From Multivorans sp965116445 (GTDB lineage Bacteria > Acidobacteriota > Thermoanaerobaculia > Multivoradales > Multivoraceae): a DNA stretch of 64,000 nt. Numbering within the stretch: position 1 is the first letter of the stretch; the number at the start of each line of letters is the position of its first letter. Below are positions 56,593 to 64,000 of this stretch, piece after piece. The position numbers and the translations under genes are program-made. Below the pieces are notes generated by a model. That model ran no database searches and was not told the DNA's origin. It worked only from the letters and a program-made list of their open reading frames with translations. The stretch covers positions 1,178,001 through 1,242,000 of the forward strand of contig OZ220688.1 in the NCBI GenBank assembly GCA_965116445.1. The letters are read 5' to 3'.

Positions 56593-57345
56593 TCAGCGCC
56601 CGCCTGCAGCGGCCGCCCCGCCTTCCACTCGCACCACCGCGCCGGCGGGGAGCGCCTCGACCAGCGCCGCGAGCGCAAGGTCTGCGGCGCCGCGGCTGCG
56701 GCTGTCCACCGTCAGTTTGACCCGATAGTCACCGTCCATCACCGGATAGCTCCCGATCTCGACCTCGGCGTGAGCCGCAACGACCAGATCGAGCATCTCG
56801 GCGATGTCCGTTTCGCGGCACATCGTGTACACCGCCCGGCTGTAGAAACGGCGACCGGCCGCCAACCGGTCCCGCAGCAGGGGCAGCTTCATGCGGAAGA
56901 TCCGCGGCACCCCCGGCAAGACGTAGACGTTGTCCATCACGACAGAAGGCCAGGGCACCTCTGGCGTGCTGACCAGGTCTGCGCCTTCCGGCACGTCGGC
57001 CATTCGCAGGTGACCCTCCGTGCAGCGCTCCCCCACCATCTCGCGGATCCTGGTCACCAGTTCCGGCGAGCGAACCAGAGGCCGGTCAAAGGCGGCAGCC
57101 ACCGCCTTCAGGGTGACGTCGTCGTGGGTCGGACCGACGCCGCCCGAAGTGATCACGTAGTCGAAGCTGTCTCTGAGCCGCTCGATGTCACCCGCGATGC
57201 CGGCGATGTCGTCGGGGCAGACGACCACTCGGCGCAGCTCGATTCCCAGGCCGAACAGCTCGCGCGCCAGCAGGGTCAGGTTCGCCTCCTCGACCTTGCC
57301 GGTGAGGATTTCGTTCCCGATGATCAACGCCGCCGCCGTGGGCAT
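56593..57345 (-). CDS. CinA-type molybdopterin-binding-domain protein
   Basis: 250 residues. MoaB/Mog-like fold: AALIIGNEILTGKVEEANLT, VVVCPDDIAGIAGDIERLRD, YVITSGGVGPTHDDVTLKAV, then VSTPEVPWPSVVMDNVYVLPGVPRIF split across two strands. The nicotinamide-nucleotide amidase domain found at the C-terminus of full CinA is missing, which is usual for the short bacterial/eukaryotic form; the role may be nucleotide pyrophosphatase-like (inference). It follows the crotonase gene by 9 bp on the same strand. Confidence 0.87.
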   Translation of the reverse strand: MPTAAALIIGNEILTGKVEEANLTLLARELFGLGIELRRVVVCPDDIAGIAGDIERLRDSFDYVITSGGVGPTHDDVTLKAVAAAFDRPLVRSPELVTRIREMVGERCTEGHLRMADVPEGADLVSTPEVPWPSVVMDNVYVLPGVPRIFRMKLPLLRDRLAAGRRFYSRAVYTMCRETDIAEMLDLVVAAHAEVEIGSYPVMDGDYRVKLTVDSRSRGAADLALAALVEALPAGAVVRVEGGAAAAGGR

Positions 57346-57354
57346 CGGGGTAGC

Positions 57355-58146
57355 TTACCGGCCCACGAAACGGGGCGACCGGCGCTCCGTCAATGCCTGC
57401 ACCCCCTCGCGGGCATCGGCGGTGCGGAAGGTGACCTCCTGCTCCGCGCTCTCCAGTTCGAGGGCCTGGTCGATCGACCGCTCGAAGGTGCCGCGCACGG
57501 TCCGCTTGGTCGCCTTCACCGCCACCGGGCCAGCCGCCGCGATCTCCAGTGCCAAGCCCTCCACGACCTGGTCGAAGTCGTCGTCCGCCTCGCGACTGGC
57601 GATGCCCCAGTCGACCGCCGTCGCCGCGTCGATCAGCCGGCCGCTGTACAGGAGCTCGGCGGCCCGTGCGGGTCCGATCAAACGCGGGAGCGTCCAGGTC
57701 GCCGCCATGCCGGGGTGGATACCGAGACGCACGAAGGTCATCCCCACCCTCGCACCCGTCCTGATCACCCGCATGTCGCACCCGAGCGCGAAACACAGGC
57801 CGGCGCCGATCGCATGGCCGTTGATCGCCGCGATCGACGGTGCGTCGAGGCCGCGGACGGAGAGGTAGAGACGGTAGAAGTTCGCGCCGCCGCCCAGGCC
57901 GGGGCCCGCATCGGGTTCTTCGCTGACCTCTTCCTGGATACTCTCCAGGCTGCCGCCGGCGCTGAACGCCCGGCCGGCGCCGCGGACGATGACGACCCGG
58001 GTGTCGTCCCGGTCATTGATCAGCGGCACGGCGTCCCGGATTTCCGCGCCCATCGCGGACGTCATCGCGTTCAACCGGGACGGCACGTTCAGGGTCAACC
58101 GCGTGATCGGGCCCTGGTGGTCCACCAGGATGTGATTGAAGCTCAT
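57355..58146 (-). CDS. Crotonase/enoyl-CoA hydratase-family protein lacking both hydratase Glu
   Basis: 263 residues. Crotonase fold with an intact oxyanion hole (AFSAGGSL and GHAIGAGL). The two catalytic glutamates of classical hydratase are absent: the G-x-x-C-E-L site reads GAGLCFALGC (Glu to Cys) and the QPE site reads MTFVRLGIHPG (Glu to Phe). So simple hydration is unlikely; isomerase, hydrolase or another crotonase reaction is more plausible. It diverges from nfuA with a short gap, and AAGGAG lies 12 bases before the ATG. Confidence 0.88.
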   Translation of the reverse strand: MSFNHILVDHQGPITRLTLNVPSRLNAMTSAMGAEIRDAVPLINDRDDTRVVIVRGAGRAFSAGGSLESIQEEVSEEPDAGPGLGGGANFYRLYLSVRGLDAPSIAAINGHAIGAGLCFALGCDMRVIRTGARVGMTFVRLGIHPGMAATWTLPRLIGPARAAELLYSGRLIDAATAVDWGIASREADDDFDQVVEGLALEIAAAGPVAVKATKRTVRGTFERSIDQALELESAEQEVTFRTADAREGVQALTERRSPRFVGR

Positions 58147-58183
58147 GGCGTGCGTACTCCTTCGACTATGAGGATTCCGAGGC

Positions 58184-58189
58184 TAGAAT
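58184..58189 (+). promoter_or_regulatory. Putative -10 hexamer for leaderless nfuA
   Basis: TAGAAT, seven bases before ATG 58197. An earlier in-frame ATG at 58188 overlaps this hexamer, which argues against that start. Confidence 0.45.
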
Positions 58190-58196
58190 GCGGCGC

Positions 58197-58763
58197 ATGC
58201 TAACGATCACCGAGCTGGCACAGAAGAAGGTCGCCGAAGCGATGAAGGACGAGGAGCGCGAGGATCTCGCTCTCCGCATCGCGATCACCGGCCGCGGCGG
58301 CGGCGGCTTCCGCTACCAGATGGACCTGGTGGGAACAGACGAGACCCGGCCCGGCGACGAGGTGGTGGACGCCGACGCGTTCAAGGTCTTCATCGACTCC
58401 GAGAGCGCCCCGGACCTCGAGGGCACGACGATCGACTTCATCACCCGGCTCTCCGAGAGCGGCTTCAAGTTCGAGAACCCGAACTCGGTCTGGGGCGAGG
58501 GAGTCGCCGCCGACGTCCAGCGCGTCCTCGACGACCAGATCAATCCGCAGATCGCCGCCCATGGCGGCTTCGTCACCCTGCTCGAGGTCAAGGACGAGAC
58601 GGCGTTCATCACGATGGGCGGCGGCTGCCAGGGCTGCGGCATGGCCGACCAAACCCTGAAGCAGGGCGTCGAGCAGGCCATTCTCGAGGCGGTGCCGACC
58701 GTCCGCCGGGTGCTCGACACGACGGACCACGCCGCCGGCACGAACCCGTACTACGCGCCGTAG
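58197..58763 (+). CDS. nfuA: Fe-S biogenesis protein NfuA
   Basis: 188 residues. Scaffold/carrier delivering [4Fe-4S] clusters. N-terminal degenerate A-type (HesB-like) domain without cluster cysteines (ITELAQKKVAEAM to about residue 95) and a C-terminal NifU-like domain with C144xxC147 in GGGCQGCGMADQTLKQGVEQ. This matches E. coli NfuA architecture. ATG 58197 gives MLTITEL, aligning with the family N-terminus; ATG 58188 is the alternative. It is followed by a strong hairpin and then the Na+-NQR operon, whose NqrD/E and NqrF subunits carry iron-sulfur centres. Confidence 0.93.
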   Translation: MLTITELAQKKVAEAMKDEEREDLALRIAITGRGGGGFRYQMDLVGTDETRPGDEVVDADAFKVFIDSESAPDLEGTTIDFITRLSESGFKFENPNSVWGEGVAADVQRVLDDQINPQIAAHGGFVTLLEVKDETAFITMGGGCQGCGMADQTLKQGVEQAILEAVPTVRRVLDTTDHAAGTNPYYAP

Positions 58764-58764
58764 C

Positions 58765-58791
58765 GCCGACGGCAGGTAGCCTGCCCTCGGC
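58765..58791 (+). terminator. Stem-loop just after nfuA
   Basis: GCCGA-C-GGCAGG, loop TAG, CCTGCC-C-TCGGC: eleven base pairs with one C/C mismatch, beginning one base after the nfuA stop. No clear T-run. Confidence 0.55.
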
Positions 58792-58858
58792 CCGTATTGC
58801 CGATCCCCCACCGTTGTGGAATAGTCCTCTCTGGCCGAGCGACGCGTTCTGATTCGCC

Positions 58859-58896
58859 CTCGCTCGCCGGACTAGAGCTCGCTCGCCGGAATAGAG
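58859..58896 (+). repeat. Duplicated 19-bp sequence ahead of nqrA
   Basis: CTCGCTCGCCGGACTAGAG (58859-58877) is directly followed by a copy differing at one base (AATAGAG in place of ACTAGAG). The second copy ends 13 bases before the nqrA ATG. Each holds a TAGAG that could serve as part of a -10 box, or the pair may bind a regulator. The rest of the 146-bp gap shows only the nfuA stem-loop. Confidence 0.6.
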
Positions 58897-58909
58897 CACG
58901 TCACGATCG

Positions 58910-60316
58910 ATGGGCACGCACCGTTTCAGGCGGGGATTGAGCCTGCCCATTTCGGGCGCTCCCGAACAGACGCTGGACGACGGCCCGGCGCCGGGTACCG
59001 TTGCGGTCGTCGCTGCCGACTACCCGGGCATGAAGCCCGCAATGCACGTCTCGCCGGGCGATGCGGTAAGGCGCGGACAACTCCTGTTCGAGGACCGCAA
59101 GCAGCCTGGCGTCCGGTTCACGTCCCCTGCCGCGGGCACGGTCATGGCAGTGAACCGGGGCGCGAAGCGGGCCCTGATCTCGGTCGTGGTCCGGGTGGAC
59201 CCCGGGGACCAGGCGGGCTCCGGCGGCGGCGCGAGCTTCTCAAGCCACACCGGACGTCACCCCAGCGCCCTCTCCCGCGAGGAGGTAGAGACACTGCTGG
59301 TCGAGTCCGGGGACTGGGCGGCCCTCCGGGCTCGCCCGTTCGGACGTACGGCGGCGCCGGGATCGACACCGAAGTCGATCTTCGTCACCGCGATGAGCAG
59401 CGAACCCTTCGCACCGGATGCCGACCGCGTAGCGGAAGGACGAGCTGGTGACCTGGAACGGGGCCTCGCCGCACTCGCCAGGCTGACCGAAGGTCCGGTC
59501 TATCTCTGCCGGGCGCCCGGAACGCTGGCAGCCATCCAGCCAAGCGGCCAGGTGCGGATCGAGGAGTTCATCGGCCCCCACCCCGCTGGCGCTCCGGGAC
59601 TGCACATCCACACCCTGGATCCGGTCGATCGCAGCAAGCTGGTGTGGCAGATCGGGCTCCAGGACACATTGGCGATTGGTCGCCTGTTCGCGACCGGCGA
59701 GCCGGACGTTTCGCGGATGGTCGCCCTCGCCGGGCCCCCGGTCCGCAGGCCACGGCTGCTCCGCACTCGGCTTGGCGCCTCGCTCGCCGACGTGACCCGA
59801 GGCGAGCTCGGCGACGGCGCGGTAGTGATCCCCGACGATGCCGTGCGAGTTGTCAGCGGCTCGCCGCTCAGCGGGCGAACCGCGATCGGCGAGGGTGCAC
59901 CGGCCGACCTGCACGGCTACCTGGGCCGCTTCCACGACACGGTCAGCGTGCTCGAGGACGACCACGACCGCCGCTTCCTGGGCTGGCTGCAGCCGGGCTT
60001 CGGCGCGTTCTCGCGAGCCCGCGCCTTCGCCTCCTCCCTGCTGCCGCGCAAGTCGTTCGCAATGACGACGACCACCTACGGATCGCCGCGGGCGATCGTT
60101 CCGGTCGGCCTCTACGAGAGCGTCTTTCCCTGGGATCTGCAGCCGACCTTCCTGCTCAAGTCGCTGGTGGCCGGCGACATCGAGCGCGCCGAGGAACTCG
60201 GGTGCCTCGAACTGCTGGAGGAGGATCTGGCTCTCTGCACCTTCGTTTGCCCCGGCAAGACGGAGTACGGGCCCTACCTGCGCGACGCGCTCGAACTGAT
60301 CGAGAAGGAAGGCTAG
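58910..60316 (+). CDS. nqrA: Na+-NQR subunit A
   Basis: 468 residues, close to the usual ~446. Cytoplasmic subunit of the sodium-pumping NADH:ubiquinone oxidoreductase. RFRRGLSLPISGAPEQT start, VSPGDAVRRGQLLFEDRKQP, VRFTSPAAGTVMAVNRGAKR and the C-terminal VPVGLYESVFPWDLQPTFLL, GDIERAEELGCLELLEEDLA and CTFVCPGKTEYGPYLR are all diagnostic. First gene of a tightly spaced nqrABCDEF operon. The ATG has no good ribosome-binding site. Confidence 0.96.
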   Translation: MGTHRFRRGLSLPISGAPEQTLDDGPAPGTVAVVAADYPGMKPAMHVSPGDAVRRGQLLFEDRKQPGVRFTSPAAGTVMAVNRGAKRALISVVVRVDPGDQAGSGGGASFSSHTGRHPSALSREEVETLLVESGDWAALRARPFGRTAAPGSTPKSIFVTAMSSEPFAPDADRVAEGRAGDLERGLAALARLTEGPVYLCRAPGTLAAIQPSGQVRIEEFIGPHPAGAPGLHIHTLDPVDRSKLVWQIGLQDTLAIGRLFATGEPDVSRMVALAGPPVRRPRLLRTRLGASLADVTRGELGDGAVVIPDDAVRVVSGSPLSGRTAIGEGAPADLHGYLGRFHDTVSVLEDDHDRRFLGWLQPGFGAFSRARAFASSLLPRKSFAMTTTTYGSPRAIVPVGLYESVFPWDLQPTFLLKSLVAGDIERAEELGCLELLEEDLALCTFVCPGKTEYGPYLRDALELIEKEG

Positions 60317-60332
60317 ACGCCGCCCGCCGACG

Positions 60333-61592
60333 ATGAAGTTCCTGCGCAAGATCCTCGACCGTCAGGCCCGCCACTTCGAGCGGGGCGGCAGGTTCGAGCG
60401 CTTCTACCCCCTGTACGAAGCGCCGGACACCTTCCTTTACACGCCGGGCAAGACGACCGCCGGCGCCGCCCACGTGCGCGATGCGCTCGACCTGAAGCGG
60501 TTGATGATGACGGTCGTCGTCGCGCTCGTGCCCTGCGTCCTCATGGCGATGTGGAACACCGGCCGGCAGATCCATGTGGCGATCGCCGGCGGCGCCAGCG
60601 CGCTGCCGAACTGGCAAACCGACGCGATGGAGATGCTGGGGCTGCCCTTCGACGCTTCCAGCCTGCTCTCGAACTCGGTTCACGGCGCGCTCTACTACCT
60701 GCCGGTCCTGATCGTGACCTTCGCCGTCGGCGGCCTCTGGGAGGGCCTGTTCGCGGTCGTCCGGCGCCACGACGTGAACGAGGGCTTCCTGGTTACCGGC
60801 ATGCTCTTTCCGCTCGTGCTGCCGCCGACCATCCCGCTGTGGCAGGTCGCGATCGGCATCACGTTCGGCGTCGTCGTCGGCAAGGAGATCTTCGGCGGCA
60901 CGGGCTTCAACGTCCTGAACCCGGCTCTCACCGCCCGCGTGTTCCTCTTCTTCGCCTATCCCGCCCAGATCTCGGGCGACGCGGTGTGGATCGCGGCAGG
61001 CACTTCGGCTCCGCCCGACGGATACAGCGGCGCCACCGCGCTCGGCGACATCGCGGTGCACGAGGCGGAATCCGGTTCGACCGCCCGGCTTAACGGCCTG
61101 GACGCCATCGAGGGCTCCGTGACCTGGATGCAGGCCTTCCTGGGCGACATTCCGGGTTCGATGGGCGAGACCTCGACCCTGGCCTGCCTGATCGGAGCCG
61201 CGATCCTGATCGCCACGGGCATCGGCTCCTGGCGCATCATGGTCGCCGCCACCGCCGGGTCCTTCGCCATCTCCATGCTGCTCAACCTGATCGCGTCGAC
61301 GACGAATCCGATGCTCTCCGTGCCATTCGGCTGGCATGTCGTGCTCGGCGGCTGGGCCTTCGGCATCGTCTTCATGGCCACCGATCCGGTCAGCGCCGCG
61401 CAGACGAACCGTGGCCGGTACATCTACGGTTTCCTGGTCGGCGTGCTGGCTATTCTCATCCGCACCGTGAATCCCGCCTTCCCGGAAGGCGTGATGCTCG
61501 GCATCCTGTTCATGAACCTGTTCGCGCCCCTGATCGACCACTACGTGTTGAAGGCGAACATCAAGCGCCGGAAGGCGCGCTACGCTCAGTAG
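60333..61592 (+). CDS. nqrB: Na+-NQR subunit B
   Basis: 419 residues, about ten membrane helices. Carries covalently bound FMN and riboflavin and takes part in sodium translocation. The flavinylation site is T235 in GYSGATALG, matching the S(T)GAT motif. GTGFNVLNPALTARVFLFFA and the C-terminal FPEGVMLGILFMNLFAPLID match the family. Begins 17 bp after nqrA. Confidence 0.97.
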   Translation: MKFLRKILDRQARHFERGGRFERFYPLYEAPDTFLYTPGKTTAGAAHVRDALDLKRLMMTVVVALVPCVLMAMWNTGRQIHVAIAGGASALPNWQTDAMEMLGLPFDASSLLSNSVHGALYYLPVLIVTFAVGGLWEGLFAVVRRHDVNEGFLVTGMLFPLVLPPTIPLWQVAIGITFGVVVGKEIFGGTGFNVLNPALTARVFLFFAYPAQISGDAVWIAAGTSAPPDGYSGATALGDIAVHEAESGSTARLNGLDAIEGSVTWMQAFLGDIPGSMGETSTLACLIGAAILIATGIGSWRIMVAATAGSFAISMLLNLIASTTNPMLSVPFGWHVVLGGWAFGIVFMATDPVSAAQTNRGRYIYGFLVGVLAILIRTVNPAFPEGVMLGILFMNLFAPLIDHYVLKANIKRRKARYAQ

Positions 61593-61614
61593 AGCCGACC
61601 AACGAGACTCCGCA

Positions 61615-62397
61615 ATGGCAGACCGACAGGCCACCGGCTACATCCTCCTGTTCGCGACGGCGATCTGCATCGTCTGCGGCATTCTCGTCTCCTCCTTCGC
61701 GGTCAGCCTGGAGCCGCTCCAGGATGAGAACGCGGCACTCGACAAGCAGAAGCGGGTTCTCGAGGCTGTGGATCTTCTCCAACCGGGCGAGCGAGTCACG
61801 CCGGAAGAGGTGGCCGCGCGCTTCGAACCGATCAAACCGGTGATCATCGACCTCGCGACGGGCGAAGCGCAGGCCGACGCCGACACGGCAACGTTCGACC
61901 AGCAGCGGCGGGCCCGAAACCCCTCGACCAGCGTCGAGTTGCCGAAGAACAGGGCGAGCGTCAAGCGCCTTCCCGATCAGGCGCTGCTCTACGAGGTGCG
62001 CGGCGACAACGGCGAACTCGAGATGGTCGTGCTGCCGATCGAGGGCCTGGGGCTCTGGGGCACCCTCTACGGCTTCCTGGCGCTCGACGCGGACACGACG
62101 ACCGTGCGCGGCATCACCTACTACACGCACAAGGAAACGCCGGGCCTGGGCGGCGAGGTGGACAACCCGCGCTGGAAGGCGCGGTGGCCAGGGCGCCGCG
62201 CGTTCGACGAGGACGGCGAGTTCCAACTGGCGGTGATCAAGGGCCAGGCCGGCGTCGCGGCAGAGGACCCGTTCCGCGTCGATGGTCTGAGCGGCGCGAC
62301 GATCACGAGCAACGGAGTGACGAACATGCTCGATTTCTGGCTCGGCGAGCGAGGTTTCGAGCCGTATCTCGCCCGAATCCGGGGGGAGGCGAACTGA
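61615..62397 (+). CDS. nqrC: Na+-NQR subunit C
   Basis: 260 residues. One N-terminal membrane helix (GYILLFATAICIVCGILVSS) and a soluble domain with covalent FMN at T229 in SGATITSNGV. Middle motif GLWGTLYGFLALDADTTTVR and THKETPGLGGEV are typical. Its stop shares one base with the nqrD start (TGATG). Confidence 0.97.
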   Translation: MADRQATGYILLFATAICIVCGILVSSFAVSLEPLQDENAALDKQKRVLEAVDLLQPGERVTPEEVAARFEPIKPVIIDLATGEAQADADTATFDQQRRARNPSTSVELPKNRASVKRLPDQALLYEVRGDNGELEMVVLPIEGLGLWGTLYGFLALDADTTTVRGITYYTHKETPGLGGEVDNPRWKARWPGRRAFDEDGEFQLAVIKGQAGVAAEDPFRVDGLSGATITSNGVTNMLDFWLGERGFEPYLARIRGEAN

Positions 62398-63023
62398 TGG
62401 CAGTCAAGAAGAGCGAAGCTGCGCTCGATCCGCTCTGGAACAACAACCCGATCGCGCTCCAGGTGCTCGGCATCTGCTCGGCGCTCGCGGTGACCACGAA
62501 GATGGAGACCTCGCTCGTCATGTGCGTGGCCGTCATCTGCGTGCTCACCCTCTCCAACCTCACGATCAGCCTGCTGCGCCACCAGATCCCGAACAGCATC
62601 CGGATCATCGTCCAGTTGACGGTGATCGCCTCGCTGGTCATCGTCACCGACCAGATCCTGAAGGCCTACGTGTACGAGATCAGCAAGCAGCTCTCCGTGT
62701 TCGTCGGGCTGATCATCACGAACTGCATCATCATGGGGCGGGCCGAGGCGTTCGCGATGCAGAACCCGCCGTCGCTGGCGATGCTCGACGGCATCGGCAA
62801 CGGTCTCGGCTACAGCGCCATCCTGATGGCCACCGCCGTGCTGCGCGAACTGTTCGGTTCCGGGAAGCTGTACGGCTACTCGATCCTGCCCACGGTCTCC
62901 GAGGGCGGCTGGTACCTCCCGAACGGCCTGATGCTGCTGTCGCCGGCGGCTTTCTTCATCATTGGGGGATTGATCTGGGCCATCCGGGTCTGGAAGCCCG
63001 CACAAGTCGAAATGGACGGCTAG
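62397..63023 (+). CDS. nqrD: Na+-NQR subunit D
   Basis: 208 residues, six membrane helices. With NqrE it forms the membrane-buried iron centre; the two conserved Cys are C27 (LGICSALAV) and C110 (ITNCIIMGR). NNNPIALQVLGICSALAVTT and RAEAFAMQNPP are diagnostic. The start is ATG 62397, with GGGGGGAGG nine bases before it; a longer open frame to the left is nqrC read out of frame. Confidence 0.96.
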   Translation: MAVKKSEAALDPLWNNNPIALQVLGICSALAVTTKMETSLVMCVAVICVLTLSNLTISLLRHQIPNSIRIIVQLTVIASLVIVTDQILKAYVYEISKQLSVFVGLIITNCIIMGRAEAFAMQNPPSLAMLDGIGNGLGYSAILMATAVLRELFGSGKLYGYSILPTVSEGGWYLPNGLMLLSPAAFFIIGGLIWAIRVWKPAQVEMDG

Positions 63024-63039
63024 AGGGGGATCAGGGACG

Positions 63040-63657
63040 ATGTTCGAGGAATACCTCAACCTCGCGGTCAAAGCCATCTTCGTCGAGAACATGGCCCTGA
63101 CCTTCTTTCTGGGCATGTGCTCGTTCCTCGCCGTGTCGAAGAAGGTGGAGACGGCGGTCGGCCTCGGCCTGGCGGTCATCTTCGTGCTCACCGTCACCGT
63201 GCCGGCCAACAACCTGATTCAGACCCACCTCCTCAGCGAGGGAGCGCTTACCTGGATCAGCCCTGAGTTCGCCGACGTCGATCTCACCTTCCTGAACCTG
63301 CTGTGCTTCATCGGCACGATCGCCGCGATGGTTCAGCTCGTCGAGATGACGACGGACCGCTTCTTCCCGGCGCTTCACGCCAACCTGGGGATTTTTCTGC
63401 CCCTGATCGCGGTGAACTGCGCGATCCTGGGCGGCTCCCTGTTCATGGTCGAACGTGACTACGACTTCGGCGAAAGCGTGGTCTTCGGTCTGGGCTCCGG
63501 TATCGGCTGGTTCCTGGCGATCGTCGCCTTGGCGTCGATCCGCGAGCGCCTGCGCTATAGCAACGTGCCCCACGGCCTGCGCGGCCTGGGCATGACCTTC
63601 GTCATCACCGGGCTGATGGCGTTCGGTTTCATGGCCTTCGGAGGCATCCAACTGTGA
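63040..63657 (+). CDS. nqrE: Na+-NQR subunit E
   Basis: 205 residues, six membrane helices, a paralogue of NqrD with inverted topology. Conserved Cys: C27 (LGMCSFLAV) and C127 (AVNCAILGG). VFVENMALTFFLGMC-like opening (reads IFVENMALTFFLGMC), ETAVGLGLAVIFVLTVTVPA and GIGWFLAIVALASIRERLRY match. Its stop overlaps the nqrF GTG start (GTGA). Confidence 0.97.
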   Translation: MFEEYLNLAVKAIFVENMALTFFLGMCSFLAVSKKVETAVGLGLAVIFVLTVTVPANNLIQTHLLSEGALTWISPEFADVDLTFLNLLCFIGTIAAMVQLVEMTTDRFFPALHANLGIFLPLIAVNCAILGGSLFMVERDYDFGESVVFGLGSGIGWFLAIVALASIRERLRYSNVPHGLRGLGMTFVITGLMAFGFMAFGGIQL

Positions 63658-64000
63658 TCACCGTCGCCCTCGGGGTGGCGATGTTCACCATCGTCATCCT
63701 CGCCCTGGTCACGATCCTGATGCAGGCCAAGGCCCGGCTCGTCGCCGGCGGCGAGGTCTCGATCCTGATCAACAACGAGAAGACGCTGACCGCTACGACC
63801 GGCGGCACCCTGCTCGGCACCCTGGCCGAGCACCAGATCTTCATCCCCTCCGCCTGCGGTGGCCAGGGCACCTGCGGCGTCTGCACCGTCGACGTGCTCG
63901 ACGGCGGCGGCGCGATGCTGCCGACCGAAAAGACCCACATAAGCCGCCGCGAGGCCCGTGAGGGCTGCCGCCTGAGCTGCCAGGTGAAGATCAAGGAGGA
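63654..64000 (+). CDS. nqrF: Na+-NQR subunit F, N-terminal part only
   Basis: 115 full codons before the window ends. The NADH-oxidising subunit that feeds electrons into the complex. GTG start overlapping nqrE, an N-terminal membrane anchor (ALGVAMFTIVILALVTILM), then a plant-type [2Fe-2S] ferredoxin domain with C68, C74, C77 and C109 (SACGGQGTCGVC ... RLSCQVKI). The FAD and NADH domains lie beyond the right edge. Confidence 0.95.
   Translation, partial: MITVALGVAMFTIVILALVTILMQAKARLVAGGEVSILINNEKTLTATTGGTLLGTLAEHQIFIPSACGGQGTCGVCTVDVLDGGGAMLPTEKTHISRREAREGCRLSCQVKIKE

Overview
The window is a GC-rich, densely coded bacterial chromosome segment. Its gene content suggests a Gram-negative, probably marine or host-associated heterotroph. 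An uncultured member of the Acidobacteriota is my best guess, but this rests on protein style only (CBM9/DUF5916 outer-membrane proteins, BNR-propeller proteins, a 'SGLLYFFDR...VKVLDG' C-terminal domain). No rRNA or tRNA is present to confirm it. A sodium-pumping NADH:quinone oxidoreductase (Na+-NQR) and two TRAP-type transporters fit a saline habitat. About 50 coding genes are supported, many joined by 1-4 base stop/start overlaps. Starts at GTG, TTG and probably CTG are common.

Layout. 1-9501: a giant surface protein cut by the left edge, made of fibronectin-III domains, a near-perfect 600-bp tandem array of cadherin-like domains, and two copies of a four-cysteine C-terminal domain. 9597-20763: release factor 3, an RNase HI with a second, catalytically dead copy fused to it, a BNR-propeller protein, a CBM9/DUF5916 outer-membrane protein, gamma-glutamyltransferase and a FemAB-like acyltransferase. 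20779-22215: a hicBA toxin-antitoxin pair followed by two gene remnants, one from a nuclease and one from a dimethylglycine-dehydrogenase-type gene reduced to three joined pieces. 22216-28000: DctQM TRAP permeases, a MATE exporter, a short-chain dehydrogenase, two paralogous small membrane proteins and a DUF2085 protein. 28055-34134: asnS-rnc, and on the other strand mgtE-recO-mutL.

34291-46491: a region centred on the deazaflavin cofactor F420. It holds npdG, cofE, cofD, cofC and the fused FO synthase fbiC in one directional block with a methyltransferase. Two luciferase-like (LLM) flavin/F420 oxidoreductases lie on either side, with RidA, a CoA-transferase, a GST and TerC interspersed. 46686-57345: a DUF4230-like protein coupled to a PaaK-like ligase, a TAXI-type TRAP transporter (binding protein plus fused permease), a PQQ-type propeller protein coupled to an M16 peptidase, and a CinA-type protein. 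57355-64000: a crotonase lacking both usual glutamates, nfuA, and the nqrABCDEF operon, with nqrF cut by the right edge. NfuA can load the Fe-S clusters that NqrD/E and NqrF need.

The most useful non-gene observation is that many gene starts here have a TANNNT hexamer only 6-10 bases before the start codon and no Shine-Dalgarno sequence. This is the layout expected of leaderless mRNAs. Other unexplained structure includes a 34-bp GC-rich hairpin repeat, a pair of perfect 11-bp-arm hairpins, a repeated GCAAGCTC motif in one promoter region, and a duplicated 19-bp sequence just ahead of nqrA.
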